Shown here piece by piece: positions 6,424 through 12,831 of a DNA stretch of 13,226 bases. The first letter of the stretch is position 1. Every line of letters starts with the position of its first letter. A program made the translations under genes and the position numbers. The notes under the pieces were generated by a model. It ran no database searches and was not told the DNA's origin. It was given only the letters and a program-made list of their open reading frames with translations. Source of the stretch: Actinomycetota bacterium (lineage in GTDB: Bacteria; Actinomycetota; Thermoleophilia; Solirubrobacterales; Thermoleophilaceae); contig VAXR01000006.1 of the NCBI GenBank assembly GCA_005885165.1, positions 1 to 13,226 on the forward strand, in the 5' to 3' direction.

Positions 6424-6429
6424 TACCCT
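6424..6429 (+). promoter_or_regulatory. -10 box TACCCT for the SRPBCC gene (leaderless)
   Basis: TACCCT is followed by 6 nt and the GTG at 6436, with no Shine-Dalgarno before it. This fits a leaderless transcript and makes the SRPBCC gene its own transcription unit rather than a third cistron of the membrane-protein operon. Confidence 0.42.
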
Positions 6430-6435
6430 GGGACC

Positions 6436-6960
6436 GTGGCTTCGGGGGACGCCGAACCGGCAGCGGACATCGAGGCCACGGCCCTCATCCACAGCCCGCC
6501 CGAGCGCGTCTTCGAGTTCCTCTCGCATCTCGGCAACCACTGGCGCGTGGCGGACCCGTTCGTGGAGGTGCTGACGCTCGAGTCCTCCGAAGGCGGCGCG
6601 CCCGACGGCGGAACTGTCCGGGTGCGCGGCCCGCTCGGCTTGAGGCGGACGGCAACGACGAAGGTCGTGGCAGCTCGCCCACCGCGGCTGATGATCGGGA
6701 CCGCCGAGCTCTCCGGGGGCACGCGCGCCCGAGTGAGCTGGACGCTCGCGCCCCGCCTCGGCGACACTCGCGTGCGCCTCGCAGCCGAGCTCGACCACGC
6801 CACGCCGCTCGACCGCGTGCTCCTGGCACTCGGCGGCCGCCGCTGGCTGGCCCACCGCTTCGCCGGGACGCTGGACCGGCTCGCACGGGCGCTCGACAGC
6901 TCAGTCGTGCCAGTCCACCGGGCCGGCCACGATCACGTGGCCGCTCAGCGAACGGCCTAG
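6436..6960 (+). CDS. SRPBCC (START/polyketide cyclase-like) superfamily protein
   Basis: A 174-residue protein with the helix-grip pattern of the SRPBCC superfamily. An early strand and helix IEATALIHSPPERVFEFLSH (12-31) and GNHWRVADPFVEV come first. Beta strands follow (GGTVRVRGPLG, RRTATTKVVAARPPRLM, RARVSWTLAP, DTRVRLAAEL), and a long C-terminal helix FAGTLDRLARAL completes the fold. Such proteins form a hydrophobic pocket for lipids or polyketides; the ligand is unknown. The GTG start lies 6 nt after a TACCCT box. The last 20 codons (after about residue 155) run antisense through the 3' end of the HMG-CoA lyase gene and add a His/Arg-rich tail not expected for the fold. The stop is TAG at 6958-6960. 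Confidence 0.72.
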   Translation: MASGDAEPAADIEATALIHSPPERVFEFLSHLGNHWRVADPFVEVLTLESSEGGAPDGGTVRVRGPLGLRRTATTKVVAARPPRLMIGTAELSGGTRARVSWTLAPRLGDTRVRLAAELDHATPLDRVLLALGGRRWLAHRFAGTLDRLARALDSSVVPVHRAGHDHVAAQRTA

Positions 6961-7824
6961 CACCCGCTGGACCTCACGCGCGCACTCGACCAGAGCCTCG
7001 AGGTCGATGCCGGTCGAGTAGCCCATCTCGTGGAGCATCGAGACGAGGTCCTCGGTCGCGATGTTCCCGGTCGCCCCACGCGGCACCGGGCACCCTCCGA
7101 GCTCGCCGAACGACGACTCGAACGAGCGGATCCCACCTTCGAGGGCGGCCAGGACGTTCGCGAGCCCCTGGCCGCGCGTGTTGTGGAAGTGGGCGGTGAG
7201 CTCGACCCCCGGCAGGCGCTCGCGCGCCGCGGCCAGGAGCTGTCGTGCCTGAACCGGATTGGCCATTCCCGTCGTGTCGCCGAAGGCGATCTCGCTGCAA
7301 CCGGCCGCCGCGAGCCGGTCGGCGATCCCGAACACGCGATCTGGTGGGACGAAGCCCTCGTAGGGGCAGCCGAACGAGACTGAGATCACGCCCTCGCAGC
7401 GGATCCCCTCCCCCACGGCCCGGCCCACGACGCGCTCGAGACCGGAGAGCGACTCCTCGATCGACCGGTTCACGTTCTTGCGGTTGTGTGTCTCGCTCGC
7501 CGAGAGGAAGACGTTGACCTCCTGAAAGCGGTCGCGCAGGGCGAGCGCGTTGTCGAGCCCGCGCTCGTTCGGGATCAGGACCGATACCGACACGCCGTCC
7601 GGGATCTCCGCGCGCCGCAGGACCTCCGCCCCGTCGGCGACCTGCGGGATCACGTCGGGACGAACGAAGCTCGTGACCTCGAGGCGGCGGATGCCGGTCC
7701 TGGCCAGCATCTCCACCAGCCGCACCTTGTCGTCGGTGGCGATGACCTCCGGCTCGTTCTGAAAGCCGTCGCGGGGGCCGACCTCGCGGATCTGGACGGT
7801 CTCGCCGTTGGGCGGCTTGGGCAC
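6901..7824 (-). CDS. mvaB: Hydroxymethylglutaryl-CoA lyase
   Basis: A 307-residue DRE-TIM metallolyase that splits HMG-CoA into acetoacetate and acetyl-CoA, the last step of leucine catabolism. Signature residues are all present: REVGPRDGFQNE (13-24, with Arg18 and Asp19 as the catalytic pair), SFGCPYEG (150-157), GDTTGMANP (182-190), the metal-binding HFHNTRG (His212, His214) and the loop GGCPVPRGATGNIATED (243-259) carrying the catalytic cysteine Cys245. The length matches bacterial enzymes. The GTG start at 7824 is 2 nt after the TAG of the upstream dehydrogenase gene, with no separate ribosome site, so translation is probably coupled. Its 3' end overlaps the SRPBCC gene by 60 nt on the opposite strand. 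Homologues acting on other 3-hydroxy-3-methyl acyl-CoAs exist, but the full active site makes HMG-CoA the best guess. Confidence 0.93.
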   Translation of the reverse strand: MPKPPNGETVQIREVGPRDGFQNEPEVIATDDKVRLVEMLARTGIRRLEVTSFVRPDVIPQVADGAEVLRRAEIPDGVSVSVLIPNERGLDNALALRDRFQEVNVFLSASETHNRKNVNRSIEESLSGLERVVGRAVGEGIRCEGVISVSFGCPYEGFVPPDRVFGIADRLAAAGCSEIAFGDTTGMANPVQARQLLAAARERLPGVELTAHFHNTRGQGLANVLAALEGGIRSFESSFGELGGCPVPRGATGNIATEDLVSMLHEMGYSTGIDLEALVECAREVQRVLGRSLSGHVIVAGPVDWHD

Positions 7825-7826
7825 GC

Positions 7827-8576
7827 CTAGATCATGGCAAGGCCGCCGCTGACCCCCAGCGACTGACCCGTCACGTAAGCGGCGTCGTCCGAGGCGAGGA
7901 AGACGATGGCCGCCGCCACCTCGTCCGGCTGGCCCAGCCTCCGCAGGACGGTCTTGCCGACCATCCCCTGCACGAGCCGCTCACCCAGCTCGCCGAGGGC
8001 CTCGGGCGCGGCCATCAGCAGGGGGGTCTCGATCGGCCCGGGCGCGACCGCGTTGCAGGTCACCCCGTAGCGCGCCGACTCCGCGGCGACCGCCTTCGTC
8101 AGGCCGATCACGCCGGCCTTCGCGGCCGAGTAGACGCCGGACCCGGGCGAGCCCACCCGGCCGGCCTCCGACGCGACGTTCACGATCCGCCCGCCGCGAC
8201 GGTCCTGCATCCCGGGCAGGACCGCGTGGGTGACCGCGATCACGCCTCGCAGGTTCACGCCGAGCACGCGATCCCACATGTCCTCTTCCGTATTCACGAA
8301 GAAGCCGAACTCGTCGTAGCCGGCGTTGTTCACGAGGATGTCGAGCGGGGCGAGGTCGGACTCGGCTGCTTCGACGGCGGATCGGACTGAGCCGGTCGAG
8401 CGTACGTCGAGCTCGTAAGCGCGACCGCCGATCTCCTCGGCCACCGCGCGGGCCCCTTCGGCGTTGACGTCGGTGACCGCGACGGTCGCGCCCTCGGCGG
8501 CGAGCCGCCGGCACGTCGCCGCACCGATGCCGCTCGCCCCGCCGGTGACGAGCGCCGTCCGCCCCTCGAGTCGCAC
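7827..8576 (-). CDS. Short-chain dehydrogenase/reductase (BadH-like)
   Basis: A 249-residue classical SDR. The cofactor motif is TGGASGIG (11-18); Asp36 at the end of strand 2 (VTDVN) indicates NAD(H) preference. NNAG is at 83-86 and the catalytic set is Ser136, Tyr149 and Lys153 (YSAAK). The stretches DILVNNAGYDEFGFFVNTE, HAVLPGMQDRRGGRIVNVAS and GQSLGVSGGLAMI closely resemble my memory of 2-hydroxycyclohexanecarboxyl-CoA dehydrogenase (BadH), so a hydroxyacyl-CoA substrate is plausible. Its pairing with HMG-CoA lyase 2 nt downstream also suggests acyl-CoA chemistry. If so, it could offset the loss of the interrupted 3-hydroxyacyl-CoA dehydrogenase, but that is speculation. The GTG start at 8576 lacks a Shine-Dalgarno and follows a TAAGCT box by 7 nt. 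Confidence 0.88.
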   Translation of the reverse strand: MRLEGRTALVTGGASGIGAATCRRLAAEGATVAVTDVNAEGARAVAEEIGGRAYELDVRSTGSVRSAVEAAESDLAPLDILVNNAGYDEFGFFVNTEEDMWDRVLGVNLRGVIAVTHAVLPGMQDRRGGRIVNVASEAGRVGSPGSGVYSAAKAGVIGLTKAVAAESARYGVTCNAVAPGPIETPLLMAAPEALGELGERLVQGMVGKTVLRRLGQPDEVAAAIVFLASDDAAYVTGQSLGVSGGLAMI

Positions 8577-8583
8577 GTCCGGC

Positions 8584-8589
8584 AGCTTA
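8584..8589 (-). promoter_or_regulatory. -10 box TAAGCT for the SDR-mvaB operon (leaderless)
   Basis: On the minus strand TAAGCT is followed by 7 nt and the GTG at 8576. It lies in a 49-nt divergent promoter region shared with npdG. No -35 consensus is visible, and a Shine-Dalgarno is absent. Confidence 0.42.
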
Positions 8590-8610
8590 AGGCCTTCGGG
8601 GACTCCCCCT

Positions 8611-8616
8611 TATCCT
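8611..8616 (+). promoter_or_regulatory. -10 box TATCCT for the F420 operon
   Basis: TATCCT is followed by 9 nt and the ATG of npdG at 8626. That would give a leader of only a few bases, with no Shine-Dalgarno. The box is 21 nt from the opposing TAAGCT box, so polymerases for the two operons would compete for the same short region. Confidence 0.35.
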
Positions 8617-8625
8617 CCCGCGCGC

Positions 8626-9306
8626 ATGCCCTCCCCCGTCCCGATCGTCGGCGGAACCGGGGCCCTCGGCTTCGGGATCGCGCTCCGGCTCGCACGCGAG
8701 GGCGTGCCGGTCGTGATCGGCTCGCGCGTGCCCGAGCGCGCCAGGGAGGTTGTGGATCGGATCAGGGAGCGCGTTCCGGACGCGCAGGCCGAGGGGGTCG
8801 AGAACGCGGACGCCGCCCCGCGGGGTCCGATCGTGCTGCTCACCGTCCCGTTCCGCGCGCAGTCGGAGAACCTGAACAACCTGCGCGAGGCGCTCCGCGA
8901 GGGCCAGATCCTCGTGGATGCGACGGTCCCGCTCGCGGCCGCCGTGTCGGGGAAGGCCACGCGCCTCCTGGGCGTGCCGCAGGGCTCGGCCGGTCAGCAG
9001 GCTCAGGAGATGGTGCCGGACGGCGTCGAGGTGGTGAGCGCCCTGCATACCGTGAGCGCGGCCACGCTCGCGGACCTCGACCGTCCCTTGGACGAGGACG
9101 TGCTGGTGGCCGGCGACTCGCGCGAGGCGAAGCGCGCCGTGGCCGAGCTCGTTGCGCAGGTTCCGGGACTGCGGCCCGTCGACTGCGGCCGGCTCGAGGT
9201 GGCGCGGATGATCGAGGGGCTCACGCCCCTCCTGATCTCGGTCAACGCGCGCCACAAGTCGCACGCCGGCGTGAAGCTCACCGGGCTGCCCGCCGAGCTG
9301 TGGTGA
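8626..9306 (+). CDS. npdG: NADPH-dependent F420 reductase (F420H2:NADP+ oxidoreductase)
   Basis: A 226-residue Rossmann protein exchanging hydride between NADPH and coenzyme F420. The N-terminus reads PIVGGTGALGFGIALRLA (glycine-rich loop 9-17), followed by VVIGSR (29-34), where Ser33-Arg34 would hold the 2'-phosphate of NADP. VLLTVPFR, DATVPLA, GSAGQQAQEMVPDGVEVVSA and the C-terminal MIEGLTPLLI..N and GVKLTGLP segments match the Fno/NpdG family, which is usually 210-230 residues. The frame is open upstream to 8464 but those codons are antisense to the SDR gene. The ATG at 8626 starts exactly at the domain and follows a TATCCT box. It is the first gene of the F420 operon; cofD starts 16 nt after its TGA. 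It would supply F420H2 from NADPH, fitting the absence of a visible glucose-6-phosphate:F420 dehydrogenase. Confidence 0.9.
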   Translation: MPSPVPIVGGTGALGFGIALRLAREGVPVVIGSRVPERAREVVDRIRERVPDAQAEGVENADAAPRGPIVLLTVPFRAQSENLNNLREALREGQILVDATVPLAAAVSGKATRLLGVPQGSAGQQAQEMVPDGVEVVSALHTVSAATLADLDRPLDEDVLVAGDSREAKRAVAELVAQVPGLRPVDCGRLEVARMIEGLTPLLISVNARHKSHAGVKLTGLPAELW

Positions 9307-9322
9307 CCGCCGCCGCGCCGCC

Positions 9323-10261
9323 GTGATCGCGGTCCTCGCGGGCGGCACCGGCGGTGCGAAGCTCGCGCGCGGGATGCTCGACGTGGTGGGCGCCGCCGAG
9401 CTCACGGTGATCGCAAACACCGCGGACGACGTCGAGATCTATGGCGTCCACGTGTCGCCGGACCCCGACCTGATCACCTACTGGCTCGCGGACCGGATCG
9501 ACTCGCGCGGATTCGGGATCGCCGGCGACACCTGGCACCTCATGGACGCGCTCGAGGACGCGGGCCACCCCACGTGGTTCCGCCTCGGGGACCGCGATCT
9601 CGCGATGTGCCTGATCCGCACCGAGCACCTTCGCGCGGGCGCCCGCCTCACCGATGCGCACGGGCACGTCGTCCGCGCGATGCGAGTCGACGCGCGGGTC
9701 CTGCCCATGAGCGACGAGCCGGTTCGCACCGAGGTGCGCGCGGAAGGACGCTCCCGACCGTTTCAGGAATTCATGATCGTGGACCGCGCGGCCGCGCGGA
9801 TCGAGGGCCTGGAGCTCCGCGGTATCGATCAGGCAAGGCCCACCCCCGAGGTGCTCGAGGCGATCGCGGGCGCGGAGGCGATCGTGATCGGGCCCTCGAA
9901 CCCGGTGATCTCGATCGGGCCGATCCTCGCCGTCCCCGGAATGCGCGACGCGCTCCGCGCGGCGGCGGCGCCGGTCGTGGCCGTGAGCCCCTTCGTCGGC
10001 GGCCGGACGGTGAAGGGCCCGACGGAGCCCTTCATGGCCTTCGCCGGCCTCGAGCGCGGCGCAACCGGGATCGTCGCGGCATACGAGGGGCTTCTCGACG
10101 GGCTCGTCTGCGACGAGCGCCTTGCGGATCCCGGGCTGCCGGTCTGCGTTGCCGACACGCTGATGGACGACCCCGCGTCCCGCCGCTCGGTGGCCGAGAC
10201 GACCCTCAGTTTCGCCGCCGGCCTGGCGCGCGGCCGGCCGGAGACCGAGGCGCGCCACTAG
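9323..10261 (+). CDS. cofD: 2-phospho-L-lactate (or PEP) transferase, CofD/FbiA
   Basis: A 312-residue CofD-family enzyme, normal length. It joins FO to the activated three-carbon phosphate (lactyl- or enolpyruvyl-diphospho-guanosine) to give F420-0 or dehydro-F420-0. Motifs include AGGTGGAKLARGM (6-18), ANTADDVEIYGVHVSPDPD (31-49), DTWHLMDAL, WFRLGDRDLA (85-94) and IGPSNPVISIGPIL, with AVSPFVGGRTVKGP later; these line the FO and GDP sites in the family. The GTG at 9323 starts right at the first strand; there is no Shine-Dalgarno, and the gene begins 16 nt after npdG, so it is read as part of that operon. The stop is TAG, 32 nt before the predicted cofC start. In mycobacteria the homologue FbiA uses the PEP-derived donor. 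Which donor is used here is unknown. Confidence 0.95.
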   Translation: MIAVLAGGTGGAKLARGMLDVVGAAELTVIANTADDVEIYGVHVSPDPDLITYWLADRIDSRGFGIAGDTWHLMDALEDAGHPTWFRLGDRDLAMCLIRTEHLRAGARLTDAHGHVVRAMRVDARVLPMSDEPVRTEVRAEGRSRPFQEFMIVDRAAARIEGLELRGIDQARPTPEVLEAIAGAEAIVIGPSNPVISIGPILAVPGMRDALRAAAAPVVAVSPFVGGRTVKGPTEPFMAFAGLERGATGIVAAYEGLLDGLVCDERLADPGLPVCVADTLMDDPASRRSVAETTLSFAAGLARGRPETEARH

Positions 10262-10279
10262 AGTCCAGTCGCCGCCGAC

Positions 10280-10288
10280 GGAAGGGGG
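10280..10288 (+). promoter_or_regulatory. Ribosome binding site fixing the CTG start of cofC
   Basis: GGAAGGGGG lies 5 nt before the CTG at 10294. It is the only Shine-Dalgarno-like run between the cofD stop and the conserved CofC N-terminus, and supports initiation at that CTG. Confidence 0.5.
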
Positions 10289-10293
10289 CTCCG

Positions 10294-10983
10294 CTGCGAA
10301 CTCTCGCCATCGTTCCCGTCAAGACATTCGCCACCGCGAAGCAGCGGCTCGGCGACGCGCTCGCGCGCGGGTCGCGCGCATCGCTTGCCCAGGCGATGTT
10401 CTCCGACGTGCTGGCGGCCCTTCGCCACGCGAAGCGCGTCGACGCCATCGCCGTGGTGACCAGCGACTACACCGCCGAGACGCTGTCGCTCGAGCTCGCC
10501 ACGGTTCTCCCCGACGACGCGCAGGCCGGTCAATCGGACGCCGCGGAGATCGGCATCGGCCACGCGATTGCCGCCGGATACGAGCGTGCGTTGCTCGCAC
10601 CCGGCGACACCCCTTTGATCGACCCCGGCGATATCGACTTGCTCCTCGACCGCTCGGCTCGGGACGGCCTGGCCGTGGCGATCGTTGCGGACCGGCACGG
10701 GACCGGGACCAACGCGCTGGTCCTGACACCCCCGGATGCCCTCCGGCCGGCGTTCGGCCCCGGCAGCCTCGCCCGCCACGTGGCGGCCGCGGAGGCCGAG
10801 GGTCTACCGCATCGCGTCGAGCCGTGCGAGTCCCTGGCTCACGACGTCGATACGCCGGATGACTTGGCCGCGCTGATATCGGCGCTCGAGCACGCGCGCG
10901 GCGGCGCCCAGCGAACCCGCGGCGTACTGAGCCAGCTCGAGCGGACCGGCTCGCTGCGCGCGCTCGCGGCCGCTCGTTCGTAG
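10294..10983 (+). CDS. cofC: 2-phospho-L-lactate/PEP guanylyltransferase, CofC/FbiD, CTG start
   Basis: A 229-residue nucleotidyltransferase that activates a three-carbon phosphate with GTP for CofD. The N-terminal LAIVPVKTFATAKQRL (4-19) is the conserved nucleotide-binding start of the family. GDTPLIDPGDI (104-114) holds the metal-binding aspartate, and DRHGTGTNAL (133-142), FGPGS (154-158) and HDVDTPDDL (183-191) are diagnostic. The frame is open far upstream only because it is a shadow of cofD. Between the cofD stop (10261) and LAIVPVK the codons include no ATG, GTG or TTG, so I propose CTG at 10294, which has GGAAGGGGG 5 nt upstream. The next ATG (about codon 35) would delete the GTP-binding loop. 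The stop is TAG, 5 nt before cofE. Mycobacterial FbiD uses phosphoenolpyruvate; substrate here is open. Confidence 0.9.
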   Translation: MRTLAIVPVKTFATAKQRLGDALARGSRASLAQAMFSDVLAALRHAKRVDAIAVVTSDYTAETLSLELATVLPDDAQAGQSDAAEIGIGHAIAAGYERALLAPGDTPLIDPGDIDLLLDRSARDGLAVAIVADRHGTGTNALVLTPPDALRPAFGPGSLARHVAAAEAEGLPHRVEPCESLAHDVDTPDDLAALISALEHARGGAQRTRGVLSQLERTGSLRALAAARS

Positions 10984-10988
10984 CTCCG

Positions 10989-11750
10989 GTGGCGGACTCC
11001 GAGCTGCGGCTCGAGATCACCGCCCTGCCGAGCCTTCCCGAGGTGCGGCCGGGGGACGACCTCGGCGAGTTCATCGCGCGCGCCGCCCCCGACGACCTGG
11101 CCGACTCGCACGTGATCGCGGTCGCCCACAAGGTGGTCTCCAAGGCGGAGGGCCGAGTGCGGGTGCTCGAGCAGGTGACGCCAGCGGATCGCGCGAGATC
11201 CCTGGCAGCCGATCAGGACAAGGACCCCCGGCACATGCAGGTCATCCTCGACGAGACCCAGGAGGTCCTGCGGGCGGAGGGCGGCGTGATGATCTGCGTG
11301 ACGCGCAACGGGCTGGTCTGCGCGAACGCCGGCGTCGACGCCTCGAACGCCGAAGCCGGCGAGGTGATCCTGCTGCCGGTCGATCCCGACGAATCGGCTC
11401 GCCGGCTTCGCGCCCGGATCGCCGAGCTGCGCGGCGTGCGGCCCGCGGTGGTCGTCACCGACAGCTTCGGGCGCCCGTGGCGCACCGGGCAGACGGACGT
11501 GGCGATCGGGGCCGCGGGGCTCGCGCCGATCGACGACTGGCGCGGGCGACCGGATGCGCTCGGGCGGACTCTGCGCGGCACGGCGATTGCGGTGGCGGAT
11601 GTGGTCGCCGCGGCGGCCGACCTCGCGCGCACCAAGGACTCCAGCCAGCCGGCGGTGCTGGTTCGCGGCCTCGGCCGGTTCGTCGCGCCGGCGGATGGGC
11701 CCGGCGCGGCGGCGCTGCGGCGGGCGCGCGAACAGGATCTCTTCCGCTAG
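10989..11750 (+). CDS. cofE: F420-0:gamma-glutamyl ligase, CofE, stand-alone
   Basis: A 253-residue GTP-dependent ligase adding gamma-linked glutamates to F420-0. Motifs are AHKVVSKAEGR (46-56), RNGLVCANAGVDASNAEAG (106-124, with Asp116 in the metal/GTP site) and VVVTDSFGRPWRTGQTDVAI (154-173), then IGAAGLAPIDDWRGRPDALG. The length equals a CofE domain alone, as in archaea. Mycobacterial FbiB is about 450 residues and carries an extra C-terminal FMN domain that reduces dehydro-F420-0; nothing of that is present after the TAG at 11748-11750. The GTG start is 5 nt after cofC, without a clear ribosome site, so translational coupling is likely. It completes the npdG-cofD-cofC-cofE operon. Only cofG/cofH for FO synthesis are needed besides, and a cofH C-terminus lies 1.1 kb away on the other strand. 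Confidence 0.95.
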   Translation: MADSELRLEITALPSLPEVRPGDDLGEFIARAAPDDLADSHVIAVAHKVVSKAEGRVRVLEQVTPADRARSLAADQDKDPRHMQVILDETQEVLRAEGGVMICVTRNGLVCANAGVDASNAEAGEVILLPVDPDESARRLRARIAELRGVRPAVVVTDSFGRPWRTGQTDVAIGAAGLAPIDDWRGRPDALGRTLRGTAIAVADVVAAAADLARTKDSSQPAVLVRGLGRFVAPADGPGAAALRRAREQDLFR

Positions 11751-11785
11751 CAAGTTCCGCGGGGAATCTGCCGATGTGATGGTGG

Positions 11786-12367
11786 ATGGAGCTCTCCGTC
11801 CGACTTCGCACGCTCGCGTTCGCGCTCGCGCTCGCCGCCATCACCGCCGCGCCGGCGGGCGCAAGCGCGGCGACGCTGGACGGCGTGAGCCCGGTGCCTT
11901 CGGGCGTCTCGAAGGCGCGCAGCTGGATCGTCTCGAGCGGGAACCACCCCGTGGTGCGGGGCAGCCGCGGGGTCGTGATCCGCGGCCGGGCGTACGCGCC
12001 CTCCCGCGCTCCCTACCAGGTCAAGCTCGTGATCTGGTCCGCGAACCAGATCCGCCACAAGCCCTACAAGTGGGGCGGCGGCCACGGCACCTGGAATGAC
12101 TCGGGCTACGACTGCTCGGGCTCTGTCTCCTACGCGCTCCACGGCGGAGGCCTGCTGTCGTACCCGCTCGACTCGCGCGGCTTCATGCACTGGGGCGATC
12201 CCGGCCATGGGCGCTGGATCACGGTCTACGCCACGAACGGCCACGCCTACATGAACGTGGCCGGCCTGCGCTTCGACACCGCCGGGGCCGGCGAGAGCGG
12301 CCCCCGCTGGCGGCTGGAGCCGCCCTGGGAGCACGGCTTCTGGGTGCGCCATCCGCCGGGCCTCTAA
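11786..12367 (+). CDS. Secreted NlpC/P60-type (C40) cysteine peptidase-like protein
   Basis: A 193-residue protein with a signal peptide: basic start MELSVRLR, hydrophobic core about 9-22 and an AGASA-A cleavage region near 28-29. The catalytic domain has YKWGGGHGTWNDSGYDCSG (94-112) with nucleophile Cys110 in DCSGSVSYAL and His153 in NGHAYMNVAG, the usual Cys and His of NlpC/P60 peptidoglycan hydrolases. A Trp/Arg-rich end GPRWRLEPPWEHGFWVRHPP follows. The third catalytic residue is not obvious. The ATG at 11786 is the first start after an in-frame TGA at 11777-11779; a GGTGG run touches it but is too close for a good ribosome site. It follows cofE by 35 nt and may be co-transcribed, though a cell-wall role has no evident link to F420. 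Cell-wall hydrolase or transpeptidase-like activity outside the cell is the best guess. Confidence 0.82.
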   Translation: MELSVRLRTLAFALALAAITAAPAGASAATLDGVSPVPSGVSKARSWIVSSGNHPVVRGSRGVVIRGRAYAPSRAPYQVKLVIWSANQIRHKPYKWGGGHGTWNDSGYDCSGSVSYALHGGGLLSYPLDSRGFMHWGDPGHGRWITVYATNGHAYMNVAGLRFDTAGAGESGPRWRLEPPWEHGFWVRHPPGL

Positions 12368-12370
12368 CCC

Positions 12371-12386
12371 GATCTAGGCGTAGATC
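12371..12386. terminator. Palindrome between the NlpC/P60 and cupin genes
   Basis: GATCTA (12371-12376), a 4-nt loop, then TAGATC (12381-12386) form a perfect 6-bp stem in the 31-nt gap between two converging genes. It is followed by the partly self-complementary CCGGCCGATCCGG. There is no T-tract; a bidirectional terminator is the natural guess. Confidence 0.35.
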
Positions 12387-12398
12387 CGGCCGATCCGG

Positions 12399-12797
12399 TC
12401 AGCTCCCCTGCGCCAGGGGGTCCGGCTCGCCCAGCTTCGAGAGCTCGGGCGCCTCGTACACGCGGCCCGGAACGCCGCCGATCGCGAGGATGCGGGCGGG
12501 CTCGTCGCCGGTATAGATCTTGCGCTTCGTCCCGCTTGCAACGCGGACGACGGTGTCAGGATCGAGCGTCACGCGTTCCCCCTCGACGTCGATATCGCAG
12601 GTGCCGCGGAGGACGACGTAGACCTCCTCCTGGCCGTCCGAGGCGTGGTCGTGCTCGGGAAAGCGCTCGAGGTTAGGCGGCAGGTCCAGCACCTGCAGCC
12701 CGAATGACTCGACCCCCAGTTCGGCGCGGGCGCGCTTGAACGCCCCGGCGAAGACGGCCTCCATGTCGTCGATCTTCTTGACGGTGTACTCCCCCAA
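12399..12797 (-). CDS. Cupin domain protein following cofH
   Basis: A 132-residue single-domain cupin. Motif 1 is visible as PEHDHASDGQEEVYVVLRG (47-65) with metal-ligand candidates His49, His51 and Glu57. Motif 2 is weaker (SGTKRKIYTGDEPARILAIG), lacking the usual histidine, so the metal site may be incomplete. The end IGGVPGRVYEAPEL is typical of a group of actinobacterial cupins of unknown function. The start is probably TTG at 12797 with AAAGGGG about 6 nt upstream; no ATG or GTG occurs in this frame between the cofH stop and the TTG, and the first internal ATG is codon 12. It lies 42 nt downstream of cofH on the same strand, so the two are likely one operon. Small cupins can be sensors, isomerases or dioxygenases; none can be chosen here. 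Codons near the 3' end form a CCCCTG-CGC-CAGGGG hairpin (12405-12419). Confidence 0.75.
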   Translation of the reverse strand: MGEYTVKKIDDMEAVFAGAFKRARAELGVESFGLQVLDLPPNLERFPEHDHASDGQEEVYVVLRGTCDIDVEGERVTLDPDTVVRVASGTKRKIYTGDEPARILAIGGVPGRVYEAPELSKLGEPDPLAQGS

Positions 12798-12831
12798 CCC
12801 GGACCCCTTTCGTAGATGGCCCGGTAAGGAT

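Noticed and set aside
8464..8625. Upstream extension of npdG by 54 codons
   Set aside because: It runs antisense through the SDR gene, and the Rossmann domain starts directly at the ATG at 8626.
9278..10258. 326-codon minus-strand frame opposite cofD
   Set aside because: It mirrors a well-supported gene, and its product is an Arg/His/Ala/Gly-rich low-complexity sequence, the usual by-product of high GC.
9574..10293. Long N-terminal extension of cofC running inside cofD
   Set aside because: The extension is Arg/Gly/Pro-rich shadow of cofD in another frame, and CofC homology begins only at about 10300.
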